From a virus: a DNA stretch of 31,318 bases. Location: IMG/VR virus record IMGVR_UViG_3300046616_000107, positions 1-31,318 of that record; one strand, written 5' to 3'. The notes beneath the pieces are model-generated. The model made no database searches, was not told the origin of the DNA, and saw nothing but the letters and a program-made list of their open reading frames with translations. Position 1 is the first letter of the stretch; each line of letters starts with the position of its first letter. Positions 1 to 8,771 of the stretch are shown here, in pieces. A program made the position numbers and the translations under genes.

Positions 1-108
1 AGCCGGAGTCTCAATGATGCCGGTGGGTTTTCTGCTAACTTCTTGATCCGTTTCAAGCGGTTTTGTTCTGGTAATGATAATCGGCTTGTCGATCTTAAAA
101 TAGGTCAT
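1..108 (-). CDS. Tail-module protein, 5' fragment
   Basis: The first 36 codons of a gene that runs off the left edge of the window. Its ATG at 108 overlaps the TGA stop of the upstream 767-residue gene (ATGA arrangement), which indicates translational coupling. The visible peptide begins MTYFKIDKPIIITRTKP and has no stop. It follows the putative baseplate hub gene, so a tail tip or fibre component is likely from position alone. The fragment is too short to assign to a family. Confidence 0.6.
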   Translation of the reverse strand, partial: MTYFKIDKPIIITRTKPLETDQEVSRKPTGIIETPA

Positions 109-2408
109 TCGCTCACCACCTTAAAGACAAGAGTTTTATCAAGGATTGCTGTTGTAAAAGGAGCATCGATCCGGATGGTGATGGTTTTTAATTCTCCGTC
201 AAAATCAGTCAAAGATAGTCCGGTCTCGATCAGATCCACATCCGGATCCATCACGTCATCAGGTATGGCATAAACCTCCAGATCAACTGCCTGAGCAATT
301 AGTTTTTTGCCGGTTTCTCCAAGTAGTTGGATCTGGATGGTTTTACTTTCGGCACTCTCGATATGGAGAGCTGCACTGCTCAGCGGATTGCCAGCCAGAT
401 CATAAATAATGCCGGTCTCAACCAGATCAGGCTCAGCTGGCTCGGATTCACCAAAATAACCGATAAACCTGACATTGAGGCTGGTGTCAACTTTCTGCTC
501 AGAGCTACCAAGCCGTGATCCGGCAATGGAATAACCCTCAACCAGAAAACAGCCAAGACTGTCACCGTTTCTCTCCTTGAGATTTAAAACGGTGCCTCTC
601 CTGATCGTCAGATCCACTCCGGAGAAAGCCACTGCCAGCTCCAGCTCTCCAGCCTTGGCTCTTTTGATCTTTCTTCTAACCAGCGGAATTGCCAGAAAGA
701 GATCAAGCTCAGCAATCGGCAGCTCAGGAGTCAGTCCGTCACCTTTTACGCTTGATGCCGTTTCCAGCACTAGGAGTTCTCTCTGCCTGGTGGTTTTATT
801 GCCAATTGCAATGTCTCCGGTTTTTGCTTCGTTGTCGGATCTGAAAGTCAGATTTCTCACAAGATCCTCAGATCTTGTTTCCGTCTGCACATATCCGTTT
901 GGCTGTGGAGTGTTGATCGTCGTGACTTTCTTTATGCCGCCCGTTTTAGTTGTAAAATCGGATCTAATACTGCCGGTTCTGTGAGCCTCAACAAAATCCT
1001 GCTCAAAATCCAGATCTAAATATTTATTGGTTGAGTCAATGCCGATCAGTCCGGAGATGGATCTAACGGTTTGCCTGATGTATTGCTTGCCAGCCTGAAA
1101 TGGATGAGGAGCATACTGGACGGTATAAACCTCTTTTTTGACTTCTTTCAAAATAAGATCCGTGCTGGTTGGTACATCCGGCACCAGATTTTTAATTGTT
1201 TTGGTGGCTCCGATTTCTCTGCCGAAAAAATCAAACTCTCTCTCAAGGTTCGTTTCGGAGATCTTTTTGCCGGATCTGTTTTTTACAATGGTTTGCTCTT
1301 TCCAAAGCTCGGTTTTTTGCACCACAGTTGAATCCGGATTTGCCTTGTAGTCTCGCAAAGTCCGTTTGGTGATGGTTTTGGTGTAAGTTTCATCAAACCA
1401 GCTGCCACTCTCTTGCACGTCATCCGGCTCAGTTCTGGTGACAAAATAACCGGAATCCGGATCAGAATCACTTTCCGAATATTGAATTGTAAAGCCGTCT
1501 AAATTGACTTTCTGCTCAGTGATCGAGAGTGTTTTATACCTATCGATCCAGAGATCTCGCGGAGCCGGAAAACCAAGAGGCAGGCTGATCGTTGAGTCTA
1601 TGATCCAGAGATAATTGTCCTTTTCAAAATGCAGCTCATCAAATTGTCCGATATGTGGCTTGACTCCATCCCAAAAGCCGGTTTTCATCCCGAAAGTGGC
1701 AGATCTGATCGGAGATTTTGGCAAGTTTGTCTTGAATCCTGCAAAGCCGGTTCTATTGACCAGGATCTGAAAAAGTTTGTGCAGATTAAACTGAGCCACC
1801 GGCATGATCTCCTCTGGATAGGTGGTGCCGTTTGTGTCAACCAGCGGATCCTGTTTGGCACTCATCTCCATCCTCAGTGGATCATAAATCACCAAATCCG
1901 TCTGAGGAGCCTTGTTGAGCCTGTTGGAGAGTGGTGCCAGCGTGGTGATGCTCAGCTCATCAGATGCTGCACCGTTGCTCCAGCCAATGGAGAGTTGTGA
2001 GCTGGAGAGTGTGGCATCCGCAAAAAGCGGCAACCAGTTATCATCACCGGTCGAGAGATCCACCTGTGAGATCTCAAATAAAAATAAATTTGCTGATCTA
2101 ATAAAATCTCTCTGGCTTGGATCTACCAGAGTTAGATCAAGCTGCTCTCCAGATCCAGAAACTGGAGCAGCCATCTGAAAGGCTTTGATTGAGATTGGAG
2201 TGCCGTCTGCACTCATTCTGAATCTGTTATGCTGGACATTTTGAGAGCTTGGGCTTGGCACCACAGAGACATCCAGAGACAGTTCAGAGGCTCTGGAGAC
2301 TGGCACTCTTGGCATGGCAGAAAAAGCCACTCCAATCAAAAAATTGGTGACTGGCAGCAACTGCTCATCCTCTGCAATTAAAGCCTCATCATGGTTAATA
2401 AAACTCAT
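105..2408 (-). CDS. Putative baseplate hub / tail tip protein
   Basis: A 767-residue protein of mixed beta character with no signal peptide or membrane segment. An internal stretch around LFQILVNRTGFAGF resembles segments of phage baseplate hub or tail-associated proteins, but I see no catalytic motif. The middle third is rich in Thr, Lys and Glu and looks like a long beta-rich insertion. The C-terminal 130 residues look like one or two small beta domains. It lies downstream of the tape measure, two small tail proteins and the fibre, where siphophages usually encode tip proteins. The start at 2408 has no strong ribosome binding site and lies 9 bases after the fibre stop, so coupling is likely. 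The hub call rests on position and size more than on motifs; a second receptor-binding protein is the main alternative. Confidence 0.5.
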   Translation of the reverse strand: MSFINHDEALIAEDEQLLPVTNFLIGVAFSAMPRVPVSRASELSLDVSVVPSPSSQNVQHNRFRMSADGTPISIKAFQMAAPVSGSGEQLDLTLVDPSQRDFIRSANLFLFEISQVDLSTGDDNWLPLFADATLSSSQLSIGWSNGAASDELSITTLAPLSNRLNKAPQTDLVIYDPLRMEMSAKQDPLVDTNGTTYPEEIMPVAQFNLHKLFQILVNRTGFAGFKTNLPKSPIRSATFGMKTGFWDGVKPHIGQFDELHFEKDNYLWIIDSTISLPLGFPAPRDLWIDRYKTLSITEQKVNLDGFTIQYSESDSDPDSGYFVTRTEPDDVQESGSWFDETYTKTITKRTLRDYKANPDSTVVQKTELWKEQTIVKNRSGKKISETNLEREFDFFGREIGATKTIKNLVPDVPTSTDLILKEVKKEVYTVQYAPHPFQAGKQYIRQTVRSISGLIGIDSTNKYLDLDFEQDFVEAHRTGSIRSDFTTKTGGIKKVTTINTPQPNGYVQTETRSEDLVRNLTFRSDNEAKTGDIAIGNKTTRQRELLVLETASSVKGDGLTPELPIAELDLFLAIPLVRRKIKRAKAGELELAVAFSGVDLTIRRGTVLNLKERNGDSLGCFLVEGYSIAGSRLGSSEQKVDTSLNVRFIGYFGESEPAEPDLVETGIIYDLAGNPLSSAALHIESAESKTIQIQLLGETGKKLIAQAVDLEVYAIPDDVMDPDVDLIETGLSLTDFDGELKTITIRIDAPFTTAILDKTLVFKVVSE

Positions 2409-2417
2409 AAAATCACG

Positions 2418-4121
2418 TTAGATCTCTTTATATTGCAAATAAGAGCCGTCCAAAACATTTGTGCTGTTGACGGCATCCAGAGTGTTTTGCGCCCACTGAA
2501 AGGCAAATGTGCCAGCAGCACTTGTCCTGTATGTAATAAAAAATCTGAGCCAGCCTAAGCCGTTAAAAGCCAAGGAGCTTGCTGGCAGTCCAAAACCTGT
2601 GGTGATGGTTCTGGTATTGTTATTATCCACTGTTGTCCTTTCACAAAATCCAGAGACAATTGTTGGAGCCGTAAATCCAAATTTAATATTTGGAGTGGAG
2701 CTTGATGAATAAAGAGGAGTGACAATCTCAATGGCATAGGCTTTATTAGCCAGCATTGAGAAAAACAATGCAGAGTCATTTGCCAGCGTGGTGGTATTTA
2801 CTCTGGATTCATTTGCTGCCTTTGGCACAAACGTCCAGCCACCAGTGATGGCTAAATTGCCAGATCCAAGCAAGCTGGATCCATTAACTGTTTTGATATT
2901 TGTGCCAGATACCAGCAAAGCCTGATAAAGAGTGTCAAAATAAGTCTTGGCTGTTGCCAGCAGATTTGTCCAGCTGAGCTTTTTGGTGATGTTGGATGCT
3001 GCTGAGTCCATCAGCGGGATCTGATCAGCCGCAACTGGAGTGCTTTTGGTAGTGGCTCCATTCACCAAGGACCCAAAGGTGGTGGTAGTTTCTCCACCAC
3101 TGGAGACAACCAGATCACCAGATCCAAGCAGACTGGATCCATTAACTGTTTTGATATTTGTGGCAGAGACTAAAATTGGCTGGTAAAGCGTGTCAAAATA
3201 TGTTTTGGCTGTTGCTAGATGGTTTTGCCAGCTCAGCTTTTTGGCAATGTTTGAGGCTGCTGAATCCATCAGGAGAAAATAATCAGCATTGACCGGCGTG
3301 GTCTTGCCGGTGGCAGCATTGATCAAGGCTCCAAGCGTGGTAATTGTTTCATCACCTGTGTTTGATCCTGAGATGGTGGAGATGCCAAGTTTTGATTTGA
3401 TGCTGGCTGTATCTTCATCTCCAGTGTTGGATCCACTCAGAGTGCTGATGCTCAGCTTTGTTTTGATGGTGGCTGTTGTTTCATCACCAGAATTTGATCC
3501 AGATGTGTTGCTCAGCTTTGTCTTTTCAGCAGCACTGACAAATTTGTTTGTTGTTGAGGTATCACTCAGATCATCTGGATCCAGCACAACAGTGCCGGTC
3601 TGTCCATTTACTGAGGCAACAGCTCCAGCTCCACCAGATGGAAGTGATCCAATCTCAATGAATTTGATCACTCCAGCATCAGCAGAATCCTCAATGAGCA
3701 GCTTGTCTGCACTGATTGGAATGAGTTTTTCATCCAGAGTGCTGAAAGCACCATCTAGAGACAGATCATAAGGCATGGCAAATTCATCAGCCATGATGAT
3801 CTGAATCTTGATCTGTCCAGCCCAACCACCAGCTCCAACAGCCTCAGCATTGATCCTGATTGGTTGACCTTGCAAAACAGCCACAGCCAAACCATCCTTA
3901 ACTCCAGAGGAGCTGGCAGCAGCCATGATCAGTCTGGATCCACCAGAAAAGACATCTGATCCGTCAACCTCTAAATTGGCAATCCCCTCTTGAGCCAAGG
4001 CTCCACCAAGCCAGATGTTGATCTGCAAAATGGTGCCGTCAAATGGAGCAGCAATGCTCATCAAGCCATCCAAAATGGCTGTTAAATTTGCATCTCTAAC
4101 TTTTTGAAAATAATGGATCAT
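2418..4121 (-). CDS. Tail fibre protein with internal repeats
   Basis: A 567-residue fibre. An ATG-less extension to 4211 is open, but I choose the ATG at 4121, four bases after the preceding gene's stop, because it gives a typical beta-rich N terminus (MIHYFQKVRDANLT). The middle contains the motif SVNGQTGTVVLDPDDL, common in phage fibres. It is followed by three units of about 23 residues built on SGSNTGDE..A.IK.KL.IST, then two copies of an 86-residue module ending in TVNGSSLLGSGDL. The C terminus (about 140 residues) is a distinct beta-rich domain with GSYLQYKEI at the end, probably the receptor-binding or trimerisation head. It follows two small tail proteins and precedes the putative hub gene. 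No strong ribosome binding site is visible at 4121. Confidence 0.8.
   Translation of the reverse strand: MIHYFQKVRDANLTAILDGLMSIAAPFDGTILQINIWLGGALAQEGIANLEVDGSDVFSGGSRLIMAAASSSGVKDGLAVAVLQGQPIRINAEAVGAGGWAGQIKIQIIMADEFAMPYDLSLDGAFSTLDEKLIPISADKLLIEDSADAGVIKFIEIGSLPSGGAGAVASVNGQTGTVVLDPDDLSDTSTTNKFVSAAEKTKLSNTSGSNSGDETTATIKTKLSISTLSGSNTGDEDTASIKSKLGISTISGSNTGDETITTLGALINAATGKTTPVNADYFLLMDSAASNIAKKLSWQNHLATAKTYFDTLYQPILVSATNIKTVNGSSLLGSGDLVVSSGGETTTTFGSLVNGATTKSTPVAADQIPLMDSAASNITKKLSWTNLLATAKTYFDTLYQALLVSGTNIKTVNGSSLLGSGNLAITGGWTFVPKAANESRVNTTTLANDSALFFSMLANKAYAIEIVTPLYSSSSTPNIKFGFTAPTIVSGFCERTTVDNNNTRTITTGFGLPASSLAFNGLGWLRFFITYRTSAAGTFAFQWAQNTLDAVNSTNVLDGSYLQYKEI
2860..3338 (-). repeat. Two 258-bp direct repeats in the fibre gene
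   Basis: Two tandem copies at about 2860-3080 and 3118-3338, offset by exactly 258 bases (86 codons). Shared peptides include LMDSAASN, ATAKTYFDTLYQ and TNIKTVNGSSLLGSG. Identity is highest over the CCAGATCCAAGCA..CTGGATCC stretch at the downstream end of each copy. This is typical fibre shaft duplication. Confidence 0.8.
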
Positions 4122-4125
4122 AATT

Positions 4126-4521
4126 TTATAAAGCTGTAAAAACCAGATAGCCAGCTGGAAACCGCAAAGGCAATCCGATCTCAGCCGTGACCGGTGCCGC
4201 AAATTCCGCAAACATTAAAAAATCAGTGGTGTCAGCATCCCTGATCACCACTCCGGCAATATCACTCCACTCCTCAAGCGGAGATCCGAAATCCACCAAA
4301 ACTCCGTTTGTCTTGGTTTTATCGACACTAGCCGGAAAATTTGTGAGATCACAAGCCAGCACCTGAGATCCGTAAGAAGCGGCGGCAAGCTCAGTGCCGC
4401 CGCCTGCCTCAGTGGGCATCTCCGTATAAAGACAGATCTCGACATTTTCCGGCTGAGGCAAAACTCCACCGGAAAGGAGAAAATCTAAAAAGCTATTTCC
4501 AAGAGCGGCTGATGTCGGCAT
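4126..4521 (-). CDS. Small tail or virion structural protein
   Basis: A 131-residue protein. The pattern with a mid-chain Y-G-S-Q, then TNGVLVDFGSP, WSDIAGVVIRDA and a C-terminal LPLRFPAGYLVF resembles small phage structural proteins often annotated as tail-fibre-associated or decoration proteins (alternating beta strands, with a Trp/Ile motif before a variable loop). It starts at ATG 4521 two bases after the stop of the 137-residue gene and ends four bases before the fibre ATG. No Cys pairs, signal or membrane segment. A role at the tail tip is inferred from position. Confidence 0.6.
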   Translation of the reverse strand: MPTSAALGNSFLDFLLSGGVLPQPENVEICLYTEMPTEAGGGTELAAASYGSQVLACDLTNFPASVDKTKTNGVLVDFGSPLEEWSDIAGVVIRDADTTDFLMFAEFAAPVTAEIGLPLRFPAGYLVFTAL

Positions 4522-4523
4522 AA

Positions 4524-4937
4524 TTATTCACTCACAAGACGGATCTCAACTCTCAAAATATTGTCATTAACAAAACTACCGGCAGAGAGCGGATTTTTGG
4601 GATGCACAAAGAAATTTTTGGTAAAGTTTCCAGTCCGTCCGGTGATCTCCACCTCAACCGGATCACCGGCATTATTCAAAGCATTAAAAGCGGCTTTGAG
4701 ATCTTCAAAAACCGCCTGCTTTAATTTCGTCACCGTGATCAATAATTCCACTCCATGCACGTCCACCAATTGAATAAACGGAGATCCGTTTGCCGTTGGC
4801 TCAACATTTCCCGTTTTATCCATCTGGAGCAGACTCAGATCACTGATGGACAATTTGCATGGAGTGGAGCTGGATCCACCATCTCGGGTGACATAAATGG
4901 ATCCAATCCTAACTCTGTTAAATCTATCTGCTGCCAT
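4524..4937 (-). CDS. Putative tail protein downstream of tape measure
   Basis: A 137-residue beta-rich protein starting MAADRFNRVRIGSIYV. Its ATG directly follows the tape measure stop, and an AAGAGG element lies in the end of that gene. The slot after the tape measure usually encodes a distal tail or tip protein in siphophages, but this chain is shorter than typical Dit proteins (about 200-300 residues). I recognise no family motif. The segment VELLITVTKLKQAVFEDLKA suggests one amphipathic helix between beta strands. Confidence 0.5.
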   Translation of the reverse strand: MAADRFNRVRIGSIYVTRDGGSSSTPCKLSISDLSLLQMDKTGNVEPTANGSPFIQLVDVHGVELLITVTKLKQAVFEDLKAAFNALNNAGDPVEVEITGRTGNFTKNFFVHPKNPLSAGSFVNDNILRVEIRLVSE

Positions 4938-4938
4938 T

Positions 4939-7872
4939 TTATTGACTCAACCTCTTTACATCATTTGAGTTTGCTCTGCTGCCAAGACTTCTCTGGCTGG
5001 CACTCAGAGTGTTATCTCTGATCTGAATGTCCACAATCGGAGTTTCTGATAATTTTGTTTTCAGTCCACCGGACAAAAGCTGTTTGTTGATCTCAGTCAT
5101 GGTGTCGGAGACAATCTTAGCCTGCTCTGCTTGTTTTACTGCCTCTTGCCTGGTTTGCGTGGCAGCCACTCCAAACGCTTGAATCCTTGCGGCTTTCAGT
5201 GTCGGATTGAGATTTTGATCACCAAGTTCTCCGGTAATTGCCAGAAATTCCTGGATCTTTTGCGGATCACTCAAGCCTTTTCCGTTGAGATCCAGATTTC
5301 TCAATTTCTCCTCAGCGTCTCGGACGGCATTTTGTTTGATCTGATCCATTGCCAGAGCGTCCTTAAAAGCGGCTTCGGCAGCCGTTTTCTGAGCTTCGGC
5401 AGCCGTCGCGGCAGCTTCAAGTAAAGTTTTGGCGGCATCGGCTCTGCCGCCGCCTTTCGAGAGCTCAGCCAGCAGGATTTCTCTGTCCGGTAAAGCGGCA
5501 GCAATTCTTTCGGCAATCAGACCTTTTCCGGCAGCTCCGGTGCCTTGATCTGATAAACCTTTGAGCGTATTAACCAAACCAAGAGCATCCTGCACAGCCG
5601 GATTGACTCTGCCAAGATCTGAGCCGAATCTGGACTGATCGAAAGTTTTTGGATCGTTCGGATTATAGCCTCTGGCAAAAAATGCAGCCTCTTGAGCTTT
5701 TCTGCTCAGATCGGCTTGCTGGCTGGCAAAATTTGCTGTAGTGCCAACCAGAGAAAGCCGTCTATCAAATTGATTGGTTTGAGAATCCGGCAGCTCACTG
5801 AGCCGTCTTGCCTCTTGCTCAAATTCCAGAGCTTTTTTGGATCCCTCAAATAGCAGTTTGTTGATCTGAGACTGGATCACGGATTTATCAATATCAGCCA
5901 TTTTCTTGACAATGGCATCTCCAAAAAGTCCGAATCTTTTCTCAGCTCTTTCCGTGGCAGAATCTAGATCCACCATGAGCTTGAGGAGCTGGTTATTTTC
6001 CACTCCGGCAACCAGCGCATCCTTGACCGTATCTCTCAGAGCAATGGCTTTTTCTGACATCGATTTGAGAGCTTTCTCATAATCGTTGATCAGTTTTGCT
6101 GTTGTCTCCGGCAGCAAGCCAGCCACTCCAGCCTGTAATTTTCTCAAGCCCGAGACAAGTTTTTCAGCATTGAGATCCACAGCCTGGAGAGACATTTCAA
6201 AACCTTTGGCAATTCCGGAGCTGATCGCCTCAGCGAAATCACGTCTGAGCTTTTCCCTTGCCTCGGGTGGAAAAATGTTCTGAGTTTGGAGAAATTCCTT
6301 TTGTGCCAGCTGCAAAAGACTGACTGATGAATTTTTATCTGAAAGGACGGACTCAAAAGCTTCTTTTCTGGCTTTCAGCTCAGCCTCAGCCTCTTTTTTC
6401 GCATTGTCGATAATTTCAGCCAGTCTGGCATTAACTTCACCTTGATTTTCGAATCTGGTAAGTTTGGATCCATCCGCTCTGACTTCCTCGATCTCCTGAG
6501 CAATCGAGGCAAGTTTGAATTTTCCCTGATCAACTTTTGAAAGAGCTAAATTATCCAGAGATCCGAACGGATTCTTTTGAGCGTCAGCAATTTTGCTTTC
6601 CTGAGACCGGAATCCATCAACGATCAGCTTTGCTCTCTCCTCGGCATCCTTTTGGATCTGCTCTTTGAGCTTGGCTTTTTCCTCTGGAGATGCAAATAAA
6701 CCTTTACCCTGGGAAAAATCAAAAAGATTTGTCAGATTTTCGAGCTGCTGTTTGAAAAACGGAGCCGCTCCTTTTCCGGCTCGGTTGTAGAGATTTTCAA
6801 AGCCAGCAGATACGGAGTCCAGCTGTCCACTCATGCTCTTGAGCCGTTTCTCAGCAGATCCATCAAAAATGGTGCTGAGTTTGACAACGGTGTCAAATCT
6901 CACCTGAGCCTTTTGCGCGTCCGTCAGTTTATCAGCGGTGGTGCCAATGCTGGCTGCGTATTCATTATAGAATTTGGACGGATTGGCTCCGGCAAGACGA
7001 TCAAAAACCTCATCCTGTCCGGTTTTGAGCTGGCTCAGGAGATCATTCATTTTATCTTGCGGAATATTTTTGGCGGCAAAAAGATTGGCAAGTCCGGTGC
7101 TGAGTTTATCAACCTGATCCAATCTACCGGCTTGCTTGGAAAATTCGATAATCGAAGCGAATGATCCGCGCGCGGCAGCTTCGGATTGTCCGGTCACTCT
7201 GGCAAATTCGACCTCTTTGGAATTAACAACATCAAAGCCCACTCCAGCCTGTTTGGCAGCAGCAGCCAGCTGGTTTAATGATCCCTCTTGATCTTTGGCT
7301 GATTTAACCAGATCCGATCCGATCTTGATTGCTCCGACAACGGCAGCGCCGCCGATGGCGGCAGATGAAAGAGGTAAGCCGGTGGCATCCAAAGCTCCTT
7401 GACCAAAACCGGAGCTGTTGCCAGAGGATGAGGATGGAGCCGCTTTGTTGAATCTGGCTTGACTCAGCCTGAGCATTTTTTTTTCAGCGGCATCAAGCTG
7501 GATCGCTAAAGTTTTGGCATCATCCTCATAAATTTTGAGGAGTGATTTTGAGCTGGTTTGGCTGGCAAGTTTTTGGATGCTTTGGAGCTTGGCATTAACA
7601 CCGGCAATTTCTTTTTGACTGGCAATCGATTGCTTGGAGATCCAATCCAAACCTTTACCCGAGGGAGAAACGGCAGCCAGAGATTTTAGTGATCCCTGGA
7701 GAGACAGAGCTTTTCTTTCAGCCTGATCCAATGAGCTTTTAATTTCACTGGAAAAACCGGATCCGAGTTTCACGTTTCCGGTCTCCTCAAGTTTTCGCTT
7801 GAAGTCTGCTAATACCTGACCGGCTTTAGTATCTAAAATCTCAAGCTCTACTTGCTGCACATCATCTGCCAT
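4939..7872 (-). CDS. Tail tape measure protein
   Basis: A 977-residue protein, the longest in the window, dominated by predicted alpha-helical coiled coil (Ala, Glu, Lys, Gln, Leu rich). A glycine/alanine-rich segment around residues 170-195 (AAIGGAAVVGAIKIG) precedes a region resembling the conserved tape measure domain (SIIEFSKQAG, later TADKLTDAQKAQVRFD). I chose the ATG at 7872 over an upstream in-frame start at 7899 because GAGGAGAGAGCA lies directly before it. Tape measure length sets tail length; at about 0.15 nm per residue this gives a tail near 145 nm. It is preceded by the two chaperone frames, the standard order in siphophages. No peptidase or lysozyme motif was seen. Confidence 0.9.
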   Translation of the reverse strand: MADDVQQVELEILDTKAGQVLADFKRKLEETGNVKLGSGFSSEIKSSLDQAERKALSLQGSLKSLAAVSPSGKGLDWISKQSIASQKEIAGVNAKLQSIQKLASQTSSKSLLKIYEDDAKTLAIQLDAAEKKMLRLSQARFNKAAPSSSSGNSSGFGQGALDATGLPLSSAAIGGAAVVGAIKIGSDLVKSAKDQEGSLNQLAAAAKQAGVGFDVVNSKEVEFARVTGQSEAAARGSFASIIEFSKQAGRLDQVDKLSTGLANLFAAKNIPQDKMNDLLSQLKTGQDEVFDRLAGANPSKFYNEYAASIGTTADKLTDAQKAQVRFDTVVKLSTIFDGSAEKRLKSMSGQLDSVSAGFENLYNRAGKGAAPFFKQQLENLTNLFDFSQGKGLFASPEEKAKLKEQIQKDAEERAKLIVDGFRSQESKIADAQKNPFGSLDNLALSKVDQGKFKLASIAQEIEEVRADGSKLTRFENQGEVNARLAEIIDNAKKEAEAELKARKEAFESVLSDKNSSVSLLQLAQKEFLQTQNIFPPEAREKLRRDFAEAISSGIAKGFEMSLQAVDLNAEKLVSGLRKLQAGVAGLLPETTAKLINDYEKALKSMSEKAIALRDTVKDALVAGVENNQLLKLMVDLDSATERAEKRFGLFGDAIVKKMADIDKSVIQSQINKLLFEGSKKALEFEQEARRLSELPDSQTNQFDRRLSLVGTTANFASQQADLSRKAQEAAFFARGYNPNDPKTFDQSRFGSDLGRVNPAVQDALGLVNTLKGLSDQGTGAAGKGLIAERIAAALPDREILLAELSKGGGRADAAKTLLEAAATAAEAQKTAAEAAFKDALAMDQIKQNAVRDAEEKLRNLDLNGKGLSDPQKIQEFLAITGELGDQNLNPTLKAARIQAFGVAATQTRQEAVKQAEQAKIVSDTMTEINKQLLSGGLKTKLSETPIVDIQIRDNTLSASQRSLGSRANSNDVKRLSQ

Positions 7873-7923
7873 TGCTCTCTCCTCAAAAAAAACTAACATT
7901 TGTTTGTTAGGAATTTTCCAAAC

Positions 7924-8259
7924 CTATTCGTTCTCCGGATTTTCAAGATTTTTATTCCATCTATCTATTCTTTTCTTTCTGATCTCCTCAGATTGCTTAA
8001 TGGAGATCAGCTTGCCGATTTTGGCTGACACATGGCTCTGTGGCAGCTTTTCATATTTGAAAATATCCAAGACCGTCTGGAGCAGCAGATCAAAGCCATA
8101 TTGCTGCCACTGATCCGCTGCTCTGGCATTAAGCCAATCTATACACTCCTCAACAAAAGCATCCTGCACCGTTTTCATCGGACATCCATCACAGAATCCG
8201 GCACAAGGCTCTTGCGTATCACCGCAGATCTCACCGCACTCATCATAAGCCGGATCCAT
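7924..8259 (-). CDS. Tail assembly chaperone, second frame (T-type)
   Basis: A 111-codon frame between the 122-residue chaperone and the tape measure, where siphophages encode the extension of the tail chaperone. Its first ATG (8259) has no credible ribosome binding site, and the frame is open upstream to a TAA at 8317-8319. That is in the -1 frame relative to the upstream gene, so it may be made as a frameshift extension from about 8316. The N-terminal part has a cysteine cluster C-x3-C-x6-C-x3-C-x2-C (residues 8-26 from the ATG), which could bind zinc or an iron-sulphur cluster. The rest is helical and ends in a highly charged tail. Chaperone identity is inferred from location and size. Confidence 0.6.
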   Translation of the reverse strand: MDPAYDECGEICGDTQEPCAGFCDGCPMKTVQDAFVEECIDWLNARAADQWQQYGFDLLLQTVLDIFKYEKLPQSHVSAKIGKLISIKQSEEIRKKRIDRWNKNLENPENE

Positions 8260-8312
8260 CTCTGCAAGATCGTCTTGGAAGTAAAGAAACTGCCAGCAGA
8301 CAGCCTTGAAAC

Positions 8313-8681
8313 TTACTTAAAAGAGATCTCCGGATTGAGCTTGGCTAAATAGCCGCGCATCACAAATTCCGAGACTCTTTCTGTCCATGCCGTTTTATTG
8401 TTAAAAAATTGCTCAGCCGTGATCTCAATGTCTTTTTTCTCCGGATCCTGGGTTTTAATGCCGTCCGTCAAATAATTAGTAATCGCATCCGCATTGATCA
8501 GATATTCTTTCGAAATCCTGTCCTTTTGATCTCCATCGTTTAAGGCTGAATACCGCTGCCGGAGCTGCTGCTCCTCTTGCATGGAAACCATCCTCAGCGC
8601 AAAGGTGGCTGATTTTCCAGCCAGTGTTGCCGTGATCACGATCACATCCTGCTCAATTTGTTTTTTATTTTCCTGTGTCAT
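8313..8681 (-). CDS. Tail assembly chaperone, first frame (G-type)
   Basis: A 122-residue soluble protein between the tail tube gene and the tape measure. The order tube, chaperone, overlapping second frame, tape measure matches lambda gpG/gpGT and HK97-type tail modules. The sequence is beta-like at the N terminus (VIVITATLAGKSATFALRMV), then helical, as in such chaperones. Ribosome binding site AGGAG sits 7 bases before ATG 8681. The 3' end contains TTTTAAG just before the stop, a possible but non-canonical slip site. The gene lies downstream of a terminator, so it is probably expressed at a lower level than the tube protein. Confidence 0.65.
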   Translation of the reverse strand: MTQENKKQIEQDVIVITATLAGKSATFALRMVSMQEEQQLRQRYSALNDGDQKDRISKEYLINADAITNYLTDGIKTQDPEKKDIEITAEQFFNNKTAWTERVSEFVMRGYLAKLNPEISFK

Positions 8682-8712
8682 TTTCTGCTCCTGAATATAT
8701 TTCTGGTGATTG

Positions 8713-8751
8713 AAAAAGGAGCTGGCAGCTCACCAGATCTGCACAGCTCCT
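8713..8751 (-). terminator. Intrinsic terminator after tail tube gene
   Basis: Arms AGGAGCTG (8717-8724) and CAGCTCCT (8744-8751) are extended by GCAG/CTGC with one bulged base. On the minus strand the hairpin is followed by five T. It lies in the 90-bp space after the tube gene and before the chaperone gene, so it probably limits transcription beyond the highly expressed tube protein. Confidence 0.8.
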
Positions 8752-8771
8752 GTGTTAAAAGTTAGTTTTTC

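Noticed and set aside
3289-3771. Plus-strand open frame of 160 codons
   Set aside because: It is antisense to the fibre gene, mirrors its repeats, and has no ribosome binding site.
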